Assembly (NCBI GenBank): GCA_016180425.1
Contig: JACPBF010000007.1
Coordinates: forward strand, 26,906 to 90,905
Direction of reading: 5' to 3'
From: Elusimicrobiota bacterium
GTDB taxonomy: Bacteria > Elusimicrobiota > Elusimicrobia > 2-02-FULL-39-32
Length of the DNA stretch: 64,000 nt
A program made the position numbers and the translations under genes. This document shows positions 1-9,564 of this stretch, piece after piece. The notes below the pieces were generated by a model. The model saw only the letters and a program-made list of their open reading frames with translations, was not told the DNA's origin and made no database searches. Each line of letters begins with the position of its first letter. Position 1 is the stretch's first letter.

Positions 1-530
1 CTCAATTTTTAAAAAATTCTTTTCAAACGATTCCTCAAAAAGGGATGAAATGGGTTCGCGCAGAACATTTTCATCTTACCTTAAGATTTTTGGGAGAAGT
101 AGAAGAAAGTCGTGTTCAACTGCTTGAAGACACGCTGACAGACTCATTAGGTGGAGTTCAATCTTTTTCTTCTAAATTTACAACTTTTGGTTTTTTCCCA
201 AGCTCTAAAAGAGCCAGGATTTTCTGGATAGGCTTGGATGATTCTAAAGAAAAGCTAGCAAATCTTGCTAAAAAAATAGAAGAGGGTCTTATTGTAAATA
301 ACTTTGGCAAGAGCGACAAAGAATTTTCCGCTCATTTAACTCTAGCCCGTTTTTCTTTGACTCCTCTGCCCATAGTTCTTCAACAAATAGAAAAAATAAA
401 ATCTCCTTCTTTCGCAGAATTAAAAATTAGCCAAGTCCTTTTAATGCAAAGTGTTTTACAGCCAGAAGGTCCACACTATGTTGTGTTAAAGCAATTTTTA
501 TTAGTTCATGCTGATGAAGCGTTTTCATAG
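1..530 (+). CDS. thpR: RNA 2',3'-cyclic phosphodiesterase (ThpR/LigT family), 5' end outside window
   Basis: Member of the 2H phosphoesterase superfamily, which hydrolyses 2',3'-cyclic phosphodiester ends of RNA. Both signature motifs are visible: HLTLRFLG near the start and HLTLARF about 90 residues later. The first in-frame ATG is at position 45, but the frame stays open to the window edge and reads QFLKNSFQTIPQKG in front of MKWVRAEHFHLTLRFLG. The family normally has about 40 residues before the first motif, so the gene starts upstream of the window and ATG 45 is internal. Followed 36 bp later by ruvX. Confidence 0.9.
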   Translation, partial: QFLKNSFQTIPQKGMKWVRAEHFHLTLRFLGEVEESRVQLLEDTLTDSLGGVQSFSSKFTTFGFFPSSKRARIFWIGLDDSKEKLANLAKKIEEGLIVNNFGKSDKEFSAHLTLARFSLTPLPIVLQQIEKIKSPSFAELKISQVLLMQSVLQPEGPHYVVLKQFLLVHADEAFS

Positions 531-566
531 CAACAGCAATGATTTTATTGGCATGCGCTACCTAGC

Positions 567-995
567 ATGAAAGCAAAAAGAATTCTAGCTATTGATTACG
601 GATCAAAAAGAATTGGTCTAGCTTTGTCCGACCCTTTAGGGATGATCGCTTATCCTTTACCATTTTTACCTAATCGCGGGGAATCCAAACTTATTCTGGA
701 ATTAAAGAAAATTGTCATTGAAAAGTCTGTGGAACTTATTCTTTTTGGGCTTCCCAGGAGTTTGGATGATTCTATAGGAGCGCAAGCAAGGGAGTACATA
801 AAATGTTCGGAGAAGATCCAAAAAGCGCTTGCAATAGAAATCAAACTTGTGGATGAACGTTTTAGCAGCAGGGAAAGCGAGGCTTTTTTAATAGAAGAAT
901 TGGATATTTCCCGTGAGAAAAGAAAAAAGATGCGGGACTCTCTAAGCGCCTGTCTTCTTTTAAAATCTTATCTCGCAGCGCAAGAGAAATTTTGA
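567..995 (+). CDS. ruvX: YqgF/RuvX family putative Holliday junction resolvase / pre-16S rRNA nuclease
   Basis: A 142-residue protein of normal family length with an RNase H-like fold. The N-terminal AIDYGSKRIGLALSD carries the first metal-binding Asp (D10). LILFGLPRSLDDSIGAQA and VDERFSSRESE are the other two family signatures. In E. coli the family member YqgF processes the 5' end of 16S rRNA; the Holliday junction resolvase name is older and not firmly shown. No clear Shine-Dalgarno sequence is seen before the ATG. Confidence 0.93.
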   Translation: MKAKRILAIDYGSKRIGLALSDPLGMIAYPLPFLPNRGESKLILELKKIVIEKSVELILFGLPRSLDDSIGAQAREYIKCSEKIQKALAIEIKLVDERFSSRESEAFLIEELDISREKRKKMRDSLSACLLLKSYLAAQEKF

Positions 996-1092
996 CTTCA
1001 AAAATTTTATCTCTTTACTATTATCTGAAAATTTATGCTTTTATAACTTAACAACTTGCCCAATGCTAGCATCAATCTGATATTTGAAATGT

Positions 1093-2064
1093 ATGAAGAA
1101 ATTTAAAATCTTATTGTTTTTAGTTTTTTTTATAGGGCTGAGCGCCTTATTTTTTATTTTTAGATTCAAAAGCCATGCTCCTAAAACCATTTTAGTTAAA
1201 ATTCCTGAAGGCGTTTCTTCAAAAGAAATCGCCAGTATCCTTTATCAGAAAGAAGTTATCAGGTTTCCAAAATTGTTTTTGGTTCTGGTTAAGTTACAGG
1301 GCAATTCAGCGCATCTTAAAAAAGGCAACTATTCACTCAATCAAAACAGTTATTTGGGAACCTTTAAAAAATTGGAAAAAGGATTGAGTGAGAAAATCAA
1401 AGTCACGATTCCAGAAGGCTGGACCTCTTTTCAAATAGCGCAAAGACTTAAAAGCTTGGAGGTTTTACAAAATGAGAGATTTTTTCTTGAAAGCGTGAAG
1501 AGAGAGGATTTAGAAGGGATGTTGTTCCCGGAAACCTATTTTTTTGATTCCATGTCTAAACCAGAAGAGGTACTTCATGCTATGGTATTAGAGTTTAATA
1601 AAAATTATAGGGATGAATTTAGGATCCAAGCTAGAAAATTACAGATGAAAGATAAGGAGGTCATAACCCTTGCTTCTATTGTTGAGCGGGAAGCTCAAAG
1701 ATTTGAAGAAATGCCAACTATTTCATCTGTTTATCATAATCGTTTAAAGAAAAAAATATTATTGCAGGCAGATCCCACAGTGCAGTATGCCTTAAGCGGT
1801 GGAAAATATTGGCAGGAAAAATTAATCTATAAAGATTTGAAAATCGAATCCCCTTACAATACTTACCGTCATCAGGGCTTGCCGCCAGGTCCCATTTGTA
1901 ACCCCGGCAGACAAGCGATTCAGGCAGCTCTTTATCCAGCCCAAACAAACTACCTTTATTTTGCGGCAGACGGACTTGGAAGCCACAATTTTTTTACAAA
2001 CTATAAAGAGCACCTTCAAAAGCAATTAAGCGATTCAAAAATTAATAGAAAAAATAAAAAATAG
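1093..2064 (+). CDS. mltG: Endolytic murein transglycosylase MltG
   Basis: Cleaves nascent peptidoglycan glycan strands and sets their length, anchored in the inner membrane. One N-terminal membrane segment (LLFLVFFIGLSALFFIF) is followed by a LysM-like region (VTIPEGWTSFQIAQRL) and the YceG catalytic domain. LEGMLFPETYFF, ITLASIVEREAQ (predicted catalytic Glu at the VERE motif, about residue 198 from this start), LQADPTVQYAL and YNTYRHQGLPPGPICNPG are hallmark stretches. An upstream TTG (1084) is also in frame, but ATG 1093 gives a normal MKKFKILLFL start. Length of about 323 aa is typical. Confidence 0.95.
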   Translation: MKKFKILLFLVFFIGLSALFFIFRFKSHAPKTILVKIPEGVSSKEIASILYQKEVIRFPKLFLVLVKLQGNSAHLKKGNYSLNQNSYLGTFKKLEKGLSEKIKVTIPEGWTSFQIAQRLKSLEVLQNERFFLESVKREDLEGMLFPETYFFDSMSKPEEVLHAMVLEFNKNYRDEFRIQARKLQMKDKEVITLASIVEREAQRFEEMPTISSVYHNRLKKKILLQADPTVQYALSGGKYWQEKLIYKDLKIESPYNTYRHQGLPPGPICNPGRQAIQAALYPAQTNYLYFAADGLGSHNFFTNYKEHLQKQLSDSKINRKNKK

Positions 2065-2173
2065 AACTTTCTACGTAGAACAGATTAAAGAGTTCATTTC
2101 TCATAAGCATGAGCCGATTGAGATTATTTTTTTGGTGGAATAGTGAGGGGGCGTTATATTGTAAAATAATGGG

Positions 2174-4252
2174 GTGAAACCAGTTAAGAAAAATTTAGAA
2201 GAGAACCCTCATCTCGCGCCTTCTGCTTTTAAGTTAGCTGGTATCCTCAATCTACTTCCTCTTTATTCTTTAGCCCTTACTCTTTTTTTAGTTCCTCTTT
2301 GTCCTGATGAAAAATTAAATCGAATTAAACTGATTGTGCTTGGGGTTGGCCTTATTGTTTCTTGCGTCCTTTGGGCATTGAAGAAAATTTTTGAAGAAAA
2401 TTTAACTATTTATAAAACCCCGTTAGATGTTCCTCTCCTTCTTTATTTTATTACAGCTCTTTTTTATTTTAAATCCTCTCAAAATCCATCCGTGGCTGCC
2501 AATGAATTCCAAAGAATGTTTTTTTCCATTGGAGCTTTTTTTATAACTCTCCAAATCTGTTCAGAAAAAGAGTCTTTTCAAAAAATAAAGTTTTTGCTTT
2601 TAAGCTGGTTTGGTGGATTATTTTTAGTGGCGGTCTATGGAATTTTGCAAAGATCAGGAGGAATAGGTTCTTTAATGGTCCCGCAAACAGACAGGGTCTT
2701 TGCTACTTTTGGCAATCCAATCTTTTTTGCTGGATTTCTGATTTTAACACTCCCTATTTTAATGGCTTTTTGCTTGATGACTAAACCTATATTTTTAAGG
2801 ATCCTGCTTGTCGCAGTTTTTTTCCTTGGAGTTCTATCGCTTTTTTACACCAAAACCAGAGCGGCATTTTTATCATTTTTTATCTCCAATCTTCTTTTTT
2901 ATCTTTTTTTGGAAAGGATGCAAGGTTGGCAATGGACAAGAAAAAGTTGGGGCTGGAAAAAAAGCATTCTAATATTTTTTCTTATTTTAGGAGCTTTTCA
3001 CTTAATTTTAAATTCAGTTTCATCTAATTACCAAACCATTTTTAAAAAAATAGAGAGCAGTGTACGTTTATCCAGAGCTTTGGACGCGGATCAAACTCAT
3101 ACCCTTCTTTGGAAAGATGTGCTTAAAATGTGGCGGGCAAATAAATGGCTGGGAACAGGTTATGGCACCTTTCATGTAGAATTTTCTCGCTATGCCTCAG
3201 AGGATCTAAAAAGAATGTGGCCTCAGCAGCAAAAGCTAATTAATGATGCGCATAATGAATATTTGCAGATTCTGGCAGAAACCGGGCTTATAGGCTTTAC
3301 TGTTTTTTTATTTCTGTTCATTATTTTTTATTGGAAAAGCTTTAAATTTTTAAGATCCAGCTTTGAAACAGCAAATCCAGATAAAGAAAGAGCTGTGCTT
3401 TATTTAGGGTTTTTTATAGGGATTTCAGCGCTTTTAATTCAGAATTTTTTTTCTGTAGATATGAGGTTTGTAATTTCTGCCGCTTATATTTTTTTGACCA
3501 TGGGTTTAGCCTGCGCATCTTTCTCTAAACCATTTGTTTTTTCTTGGGGGTTAGGAATAAAAAAGAAAATTTTTAAGTTTTTATGGATCAGCATGATACT
3601 TTTGGTTACAGGCGTGGCTGGTTTTATTCCTAAATCGCATTCCTTTTTTTTGCTTGGCATTTATGAGTTAAGTCCTAGCGAAAATAGGAGTTGGTCTTGG
3701 AAAAAAACTCCGGCAAAGGGGCCAGGACTATTGCCTTTGCTTTTGCGGCCCTATCTTTCTCAAAAACAACTTTCCCAAACCCCAGATTTTTTCGATCAAA
3801 AAACTCTTAATTCAGTCCAGACCATTCAGGATTTAGAAAGTTTAATACGAGAGGCTCCAGAGGTCTGGCAATATTGGGAGAAGTTAGGCTATTTTTATGC
3901 CAAAGAGATTCAGAGAAAAGATCCTAGCGGCAAGAAACTGATTGATTCATTGATGGTCAATAAAGCGATTAGCGCTTATTTAAAAGCGTATGAGCTTAAC
4001 CCAAAAGCTGAAGGCCCTCCTAACAATTTAGGAAACATCTATTTTACTATTCACCATCGTCAAGAAGCGATAGAATGGTGGAAAAAAGCGATTGTAACCA
4101 ATCCAGATAAAACTGATCCCCGCTTAAATCTAGGCATTGCTTATTATTATGAGGGGAAGATCAAAGAATCCGTAGAACAGCTGGAAGAGGTTTTAAAAAG
4201 AGAGCCAAAAAATGAAAGAGCCATTGTTTTATTAAAACAGATGGTGGAGTAG
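2174..4252 (+). CDS. O-antigen ligase/polymerase-like membrane protein with C-terminal TPR repeats
   Basis: About the first 500 residues form 10-12 hydrophobic segments. The Wzy_C-type periplasmic loop is seen as LGTGYGTFHVEFSRYA followed by INDAHNEYLQILAETGLIG, the conserved Arg/His-rich stretch of O-antigen ligases (WaaL) and polymerases (Wzy). After the last membrane segment, residues 560-690 contain at least two TPR units (AISAYLKAYELNPKAEGPPNNLG; AIEWWKKAIVTNPDKTDPRLNLG, quoted only in part by family knowledge as A-x-Y-x-K-A-x-x-x-x-P patterns). Begins with GTG. It probably joins or polymerises surface glycans; the substrate cannot be told. It stands alone rather than in a polysaccharide cluster. 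Confidence 0.8.
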   Translation: MKPVKKNLEENPHLAPSAFKLAGILNLLPLYSLALTLFLVPLCPDEKLNRIKLIVLGVGLIVSCVLWALKKIFEENLTIYKTPLDVPLLLYFITALFYFKSSQNPSVAANEFQRMFFSIGAFFITLQICSEKESFQKIKFLLLSWFGGLFLVAVYGILQRSGGIGSLMVPQTDRVFATFGNPIFFAGFLILTLPILMAFCLMTKPIFLRILLVAVFFLGVLSLFYTKTRAAFLSFFISNLLFYLFLERMQGWQWTRKSWGWKKSILIFFLILGAFHLILNSVSSNYQTIFKKIESSVRLSRALDADQTHTLLWKDVLKMWRANKWLGTGYGTFHVEFSRYASEDLKRMWPQQQKLINDAHNEYLQILAETGLIGFTVFLFLFIIFYWKSFKFLRSSFETANPDKERAVLYLGFFIGISALLIQNFFSVDMRFVISAAYIFLTMGLACASFSKPFVFSWGLGIKKKIFKFLWISMILLVTGVAGFIPKSHSFFLLGIYELSPSENRSWSWKKTPAKGPGLLPLLLRPYLSQKQLSQTPDFFDQKTLNSVQTIQDLESLIREAPEVWQYWEKLGYFYAKEIQRKDPSGKKLIDSLMVNKAISAYLKAYELNPKAEGPPNNLGNIYFTIHHRQEAIEWWKKAIVTNPDKTDPRLNLGIAYYYEGKIKESVEQLEEVLKREPKNERAIVLLKQMVE

Positions 4253-4347
4253 TAGTCAGAGATATTTTGTCCTTGTTTTCCGCTAATCTCGTGTTAGTGA
4301 AAAATCCTGATGTTTTTGTTTTTTAGGCGTATTTTTAAGAAAACTTC

Positions 4348-4377
4348 TTGACCATTAGGCTAAATTATAACTATGAT
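4348..4377 (+). promoter_or_regulatory. Predicted sigma70-type promoter before the histidine kinase gene
   Basis: TTGACC at 4348-4353 and TATGAT at 4372-4377 are separated by 18 bp. They lie 79 bp upstream of the kinase ATG within a 203-bp non-coding gap that otherwise shows nothing. This is a consensus match only; no transcript evidence. Confidence 0.45.
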
Positions 4378-4455
4378 ATAAAAGAGCAGGATTCAATAAC
4401 AATTAAACTCGAAATTTCTATTTTTTAGCTGAAATTTGGGTTAAAGCGAGGCAGG

Positions 4456-5523
4456 ATGCTTACTTTTGACGAAATTGCTGAACTTAAAGTTAAGATGCAG
4501 GCTATTATTTTTTCCATTCAGGATGGGGTTGTAATGACTGATTTTGAAGGGCATGTCTTAGTTTTAAACGACCATGCGAAAAAAATTTTAAATATTGAAA
4601 AAAATTATCCTTATGAAAAAAAATTCATAGATTATATTGAAAATGAATGGGTCAAAAGCCAAATGGAAATGCTTTTAAAATCCCAGGAGGCTTTTAAGCG
4701 AGAAGAGCTGATCATCTATAGCGGAGCAAAAGAAAGTTATTATCAGATTACAAAGAATCTTGTAACCACAGCTCAAGGCGTAGTTTTAGGACAAGTTGTT
4801 GTTTTAAGAGATATAACTCCGGAAAAAGAGTTTGAAAAATTAAAAGATGATTTTGTCCACTCCATCACGCACGACCTTAAAAGTCCGATCACTTCCATAC
4901 AAGGATTTATAAAGCTTTTTTTGGAGGATGAACTAGGCGTTTTAACACAAGAACAAAAACGGTATTTAGAGATCATGGCTCATTCCACTAATGATCTTTT
5001 AAAAATGATTAATGATATTTTGGACATGGCTAAATTGGAAGCTGGCAAAATGCCTATTGCCAAAAGCCATTGGGACGCGGTAAAAGCAGTTTCTAAACTT
5101 GTGGAAAACCTTCAGCCCGTGGCGCAGCATTGTAAGGTAAAACTTTTTTTAACCCTTGTTCCTAGTCCAGGAAAAAAATTGGAAAAACTCGCTTTGTTTG
5201 TAGATGGGGCTTTGATTGAAAGAGCAATTCAAAACCTTTTGGATAATGCTTTAAAATTTACCCCTGGCGGAGGAGAAATAGAGATAAAGGTTGAAGATTT
5301 CTCTGAAAAAGCGCAAATTTCAGTCAGAGATACAGGCCGCGGCATTCCAGAAGAGGCTTTAGAAAAGATCTTTCAAAAATTTCATCAGGGTTCTGGATCT
5401 AAAAGCGGCAGTGGTTTAGGCTTAACCATTGCAAAACATATTATAGAAGCCCATTCTGGCCAGCTCACTGTAAATTCGCAAGTTAGTAAAGGATCTTTAT
5501 TCCAATTTTCACTCCTCAAATAA
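4456..5523 (+). CDS. PAS-domain sensor histidine kinase, orphan
   Basis: Residues 12-120 look like a PAS domain (AIIFSIQDGVVMTDFEGHVL). The HisKA dimerisation helix contains SITHDLKSPITS with the predicted phospho-His at residue 139. The ATPase core has the N box (ERAIQNLLDNALKFTPGG), G1 (VRDTGRGIPEEALEKIF) and G2 (GSGLGLTIAKHIIEAHSG). There is no transmembrane segment, so it is probably a soluble cytoplasmic sensor. No response regulator lies next to it, so the partner must be elsewhere. A GAGG sequence 4 bp before the ATG supports the start. What the PAS domain senses is not readable. Confidence 0.93.
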   Translation: MLTFDEIAELKVKMQAIIFSIQDGVVMTDFEGHVLVLNDHAKKILNIEKNYPYEKKFIDYIENEWVKSQMEMLLKSQEAFKREELIIYSGAKESYYQITKNLVTTAQGVVLGQVVVLRDITPEKEFEKLKDDFVHSITHDLKSPITSIQGFIKLFLEDELGVLTQEQKRYLEIMAHSTNDLLKMINDILDMAKLEAGKMPIAKSHWDAVKAVSKLVENLQPVAQHCKVKLFLTLVPSPGKKLEKLALFVDGALIERAIQNLLDNALKFTPGGGEIEIKVEDFSEKAQISVRDTGRGIPEEALEKIFQKFHQGSGSKSGSGLGLTIAKHIIEAHSGQLTVNSQVSKGSLFQFSLLK

Positions 5524-5542
5524 TTTTTTTAACCTTCTAAAA

Positions 5543-7735
5543 ATGGATTCCTCGCTAACCCAGCCTTTGATTCAAGCCAAACTTGACCTTTCTCTTTTAA
5601 ACGAATCACAAAGAGAGGCGGTTACCTATGGCCAGGGACCTTTATTGATTTTTGCAGGAGCTGGCTCAGGAAAGACCAGAGTCATTACCTATAGGATTGC
5701 CTATTTGTTAGAGTCTCAAGTTCGTCCATGGAATATTTTAGCAGTCACTTTTACCAACAAGGCTGCGGCGGAAATGAGATCTAGGGTATTTCAATTAACC
5801 GGGACTTCTGGCGCTTCTGTATGGATTTCCACTTATCACTCTTTTTGCGCGCAATTTTTAAGAAAGGAAGGTTCTTTATTTGGCTTGGATAGAAATTTTT
5901 CAATTTATGATGAAGACGATCAAAAAAAAGTGATTAAAGAATGTTTAAAAGAGCTTAAAATGGATGAAAAAAAAATGAATCCAGGGATGCTGGTAAATAA
6001 AATTTCAAGAGAAAAAGACCGTTTAATGGATGCGGAATCTTTTGCAATTTCCGCGGCGCTATCTAAAGATCCCAACAAGGAGTTATTTAGTTCCATTTAT
6101 TCGTTGTATCAGAATAAGTTAGATAAAGCCCTGTCTTTAGATTTTGGAGATCTTATTCTAAAAACTGTGGAACTTTTGCAAAATTATCCGCAGTTAAAAG
6201 AGAAAATTCAGGAACGTTTTATTTATCTTATGGTAGATGAATATCAGGATACCAATCACGCTCAAGCTGTGCTTACTAAGACAATTGCCGCTCAACATAA
6301 AAATATTTGCGTGGTAGGGGATGATGATCAGGCAATCTATTCATGGCGGGGAGCAGAGGTAAAAAATATCCTTGAATTTGAAAAAGATTATGGAGAGGTA
6401 AAAATTATTAAATTAGAACAGAATTACCGCAGCGCTCAGCCCATATTGGACGCTGCCTGGAATTTGGTTCAAAATAACGAGATGCGCAGAGAAAAAAAAT
6501 TGTGGACCAGCCGGACTTCTAGCTTTCCAGTGCATGTGGAATACATGCAAAATGAATTATGTGAAGCAGAATGGGTGGTTTTAAAGATTAAAGAACTTAA
6601 AAGTAAAAACAGATTTTTATATTCAAATTTTGCTGTGTTTTACCGTACCAACGCGCAATCCAGAGTTTTAGAAGATGCTTTTAGAAATGAGGATGTTCCT
6701 TACCGCTTGGTGGGGAATGTGCGTTTTTATGAACGAGCAGAAGTAAAAGATCTTTTAGCTTACTTAAGAGTGCTGGTCAACCCTAAGGACGATGTCAGCT
6801 TCAAGCGCATACTTAATATTCCGCCGCGAGGCATTGGAAAAACGACCTTGCAAACCATTGAAACTGCCGCAAATCTTAAGATGATCTCTTTGTTTGAAGT
6901 CTGTTCCCAACAGGAGTTCTTAAAGGTTTGCTCACCCAAGCTTAAAGAGAACATATCGCAGTTTTTAAAATTAATCAATGGCTTGAGACTAGACTCCCAG
7001 AACCTCACTGTCTCTAAAATTTTGAAAAAAATATTAGCGGAAACAAAAATAGTTACAATTTTAGAGGAAGAAGCGGAAAATGATTTTGAATCTGCGGCGC
7101 GATTAGATAACGTGCAGGAATTGATGAATGCAGTAGAAGAATTTGAGGAAAAATCTGAAAGTAAAGACGTAGCCAGTTACCTAGAAACTGTTTCTTTAAT
7201 TACAGATTTAGATTTAGGGGAAACTAAAAAAGAGTGCGTTACTTTAATGACCGTGCATATTGCCAAAGGGCTTGAGTTTCCAGTGGTTTTTCTTACCGGG
7301 TTAGAGGAAGGTCTTTTCCCTTTAGGAGACCTTCAGTTTAGTCAAGAGGATTTGGAAGAAGAAAGACGTCTTGCTTATGTGGGCATGACCCGCGCCAAAG
7401 ACCATCTTTTTTTAACAACTGCCGCTAGCCGTAAACTTTTTGGCCAAACTCGCTGGAATTTGCCTTCCAGATTTATAGAGGAAGCAGGTTTAGTTTCTAA
7501 ACAATCTTTTAGTTCTCCTAGAGCAGATGTCTATAATCGCTTGGATTCTAACTGGGAAAAGGATTCTTCTGAATTAAAATTTCAAAAAGGAGATCGGGTC
7601 CTTCACTCTGAATTTGGCCATGGGGTGATTCTTAATAGAAGCGGTTCTGGGGAAGATTTAAAGGTGGTGGTTCAGTTTGACTCTGGACAATGGAAGAAAC
7701 TTTTAGTGAAATATGCTTGTTTAACCCGTAGCTAA
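5543..7735 (+). CDS. pcrA: ATP-dependent 3'-5' DNA helicase, UvrD/PcrA family
   Basis: Superfamily 1A helicase for repair and replication restart. The Q motif (LNESQREAV), Walker A (GAGSGKT, residues 39-45), AVTFTNKAAAEM, Walker B (VDEYQDTNHAQ), motif III (VVGDDDQAIYSWRGA), motif IV (LEQNYRS), motif V (TVHIAKGLEFPVVFLTG) and motif VI (EERRLAYVGMTRAK) are all present in order. The C-terminal 50 residues (FQKGDRVLHSEFGHGVIL) form the Tudor-like domain typical of PcrA, which binds RNA polymerase in other bacteria. Length 730 aa fits. A second, nuclease-fused UvrD paralog lies at 23.7-26.7 kb. Confidence 0.96.
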   Translation: MDSSLTQPLIQAKLDLSLLNESQREAVTYGQGPLLIFAGAGSGKTRVITYRIAYLLESQVRPWNILAVTFTNKAAAEMRSRVFQLTGTSGASVWISTYHSFCAQFLRKEGSLFGLDRNFSIYDEDDQKKVIKECLKELKMDEKKMNPGMLVNKISREKDRLMDAESFAISAALSKDPNKELFSSIYSLYQNKLDKALSLDFGDLILKTVELLQNYPQLKEKIQERFIYLMVDEYQDTNHAQAVLTKTIAAQHKNICVVGDDDQAIYSWRGAEVKNILEFEKDYGEVKIIKLEQNYRSAQPILDAAWNLVQNNEMRREKKLWTSRTSSFPVHVEYMQNELCEAEWVVLKIKELKSKNRFLYSNFAVFYRTNAQSRVLEDAFRNEDVPYRLVGNVRFYERAEVKDLLAYLRVLVNPKDDVSFKRILNIPPRGIGKTTLQTIETAANLKMISLFEVCSQQEFLKVCSPKLKENISQFLKLINGLRLDSQNLTVSKILKKILAETKIVTILEEEAENDFESAARLDNVQELMNAVEEFEEKSESKDVASYLETVSLITDLDLGETKKECVTLMTVHIAKGLEFPVVFLTGLEEGLFPLGDLQFSQEDLEEERRLAYVGMTRAKDHLFLTTAASRKLFGQTRWNLPSRFIEEAGLVSKQSFSSPRADVYNRLDSNWEKDSSELKFQKGDRVLHSEFGHGVILNRSGSGEDLKVVVQFDSGQWKKLLVKYACLTRS

Positions 7736-7785
7736 AAAAAGTTTTTGTTGGATTATAGGGGACTATAAGGAAAAGGGAAAATAAT

Positions 7786-8073
7786 ATGGCTATTAGCATG
7801 AAAGATGTTGAAAAAGTAGCGCGTTTAGCGCGGCTGGCTCTTACAGAAGAGGAAAAAGAAAATTTTAGAGCGCAACTAAGCCATATTCTGGATTATATGG
7901 AGAAATTGAAAAAGGTGGATACCAGCTCTTTAGAAGCTACGGCGCATCCTTTTATAACAAAAACAGGCTGGAGGGAGGATCAGGTTTTTCCTTGGGGAGA
8001 AGCTGAAAAGATTTTGAAAAATTCTCCGGAAAAAGAGGAAACATTTTTTAAAGTTAAAAAGGTGATAGAGTAA
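7786..8073 (+). CDS. gatC: Asp-tRNA(Asn)/Glu-tRNA(Gln) amidotransferase subunit C
   Basis: Small subunit that clamps GatA to GatB in the transamidation complex converting Glu-tRNA(Gln) to Gln-tRNA(Gln), and Asp-tRNA(Asn) in some species. The 95-residue protein has the standard pattern [18 protein letters not shown], then [16 protein letters not shown] and the conserved LEATAHPF. A purine-rich AAGGAAAAGGG precedes the ATG. It is 10 bp upstream of gatA, so the two are co-transcribed. Confidence 0.95.
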   Translation: MAISMKDVEKVARLARLALTEEEKENFRAQLSHILDYMEKLKKVDTSSLEATAHPFITKTGWREDQVFPWGEAEKILKNSPEKEETFFKVKKVIE

Positions 8074-8083
8074 AAATAAATGT

Positions 8084-9550
8084 ATGGAACTTAATTTTTT
8101 TTCAGCGTCAGAGATTGTTAAAAATATAAAGGAAAAGAAAATTTCTTGCGTAGAAGTGACGCGCTCTTTTTTAGAGAGATCTAAGAAAATAAATCCTCTA
8201 GTTCAATCTTTTCTTTTTTTGAATGAGGAAAAAGCTTTAGAGCAGGCTGGAAACCTGGATAAGAAAATAGTAAAAAATGGTTCTTTGGGAAAATTGGCAG
8301 GGGTCCCGATTGCGATTAAAGATAATATTTGCGTTCAAGACCTTCAGGTAACCTGCTCCTCTAAAATTTTGCAGAATTTTATTTCTCCGTATGATGCCAC
8401 AGTCATAAAGAAATTACTAAAGGAAGATGCGATCATACTAGGCAAAACCAATCTGGATGAGTTCGCCATGGGCTCTTCCACGGAAAATTCCGCTTTTATA
8501 ACTACTAAAAATCCATGGGATTTAAATAGAGTCCCAGGTGGTTCTAGCGGCGGATCTGCAAGCGCTGTATCCAGCCGCATGGCGCCAATTGCTTTAGGTT
8601 CAGATACCGGCGGGTCTATTCGCCAGCCAGCAAGTTTTTGCGGCGTGATTGGTTTAAAGCCAACCTATGGAAGAGTTTCTAGGTTTGGATTAGTTGCTTT
8701 TGCTTCTTCCTTAGACCAAATCGGTCCATTTGCTGTTACGGCTGAAGATTGCGCTCTGCTTTTGCAAGTTATATCTGGTTATGACAGTTTAGATTCTACT
8801 TCTTCGGAGATCGCAGTCCCAGCGTATGTCAATCAAATTAAACAACCTTTGAGTCGTTTAAGGATTGGAATTCCAAAAGAATATTTTGTGGATGGGTTGG
8901 ATCAAGAAGTAAGGGAAAAAGTTATTCAGGCTGTGAAAGTTTTTGAAAGCATTGGGATAAAAGTAGAAGAGGTTTCTTTGCCTCACACAGAATATGCTAT
9001 AAGCGTTTATTATATTTTAGCTCCATCTGAAGCCAGCGCAAATCTTGCGCGCTATGATGGGGTTCGGTACGGCCATCGCTCAAAAAGAGCCGCATCTCTT
9101 TTAGAGATGTATGAAAATTCAAGGGATGAAGGTTTTGGCCCAGAAGTAAAAAGAAGAATCATGTTGGGTACTTACGCGCTTTCTTCTGGTTATTATGATG
9201 CCTATTACGCAAAAGCTCAAAAGGTGAGAACATTAATTCGTCAGGACTTTGAAAAAGTTTTTGAAAAAGTAGATGTACTCATTACCCCCACCTCGCCTAC
9301 CCCGCCATTTTGTTTTGGGGAGAAAGTTTCTGATCCGCTGCAAATGTATTTGTCTGATATTTTTACGATCTCTTGCAATTTAGCCGGGCTTCCAGGGATT
9401 TCGATCCCATGCGGTTTTTCTAATAAGGGGCTTCCCATTGGGTTCCAAATTTTAGGAAAACCTTATGATGAAACCACTCTTTTACAAATGGCATATCAGT
9501 ATCAAATGAACACCAACTGGCATGAAGAGATTCCTGATCCAGCAGAATAA
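8084..9550 (+). CDS. gatA: Asp-tRNA(Asn)/Glu-tRNA(Gln) amidotransferase subunit A
   Basis: Amidase-signature glutaminase that releases ammonia from glutamine for the GatB kinase/amidase step. The Ser-cisSer-Lys triad is intact and falls at the same numbers as in well-studied GatA proteins: K79 (VPIAIKDNI), S154 ([10 protein letters not shown]) and S178 ([12 protein letters not shown]). Length 488 aa is normal. gatB does not follow; the next gene codes for a FIST protein. Its gatB must lie elsewhere, which is common in gene orders outside Firmicutes. Confidence 0.97.
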   Translation: MELNFFSASEIVKNIKEKKISCVEVTRSFLERSKKINPLVQSFLFLNEEKALEQAGNLDKKIVKNGSLGKLAGVPIAIKDNICVQDLQVTCSSKILQNFISPYDATVIKKLLKEDAIILGKTNLDEFAMGSSTENSAFITTKNPWDLNRVPGGSSGGSASAVSSRMAPIALGSDTGGSIRQPASFCGVIGLKPTYGRVSRFGLVAFASSLDQIGPFAVTAEDCALLLQVISGYDSLDSTSSEIAVPAYVNQIKQPLSRLRIGIPKEYFVDGLDQEVREKVIQAVKVFESIGIKVEEVSLPHTEYAISVYYILAPSEASANLARYDGVRYGHRSKRAASLLEMYENSRDEGFGPEVKRRIMLGTYALSSGYYDAYYAKAQKVRTLIRQDFEKVFEKVDVLITPTSPTPPFCFGEKVSDPLQMYLSDIFTISCNLAGLPGISIPCGFSNKGLPIGFQILGKPYDETTLLQMAYQYQMNTNWHEEIPDPAE

Positions 9551-9564
9551 GTGAGGAATCCTTA

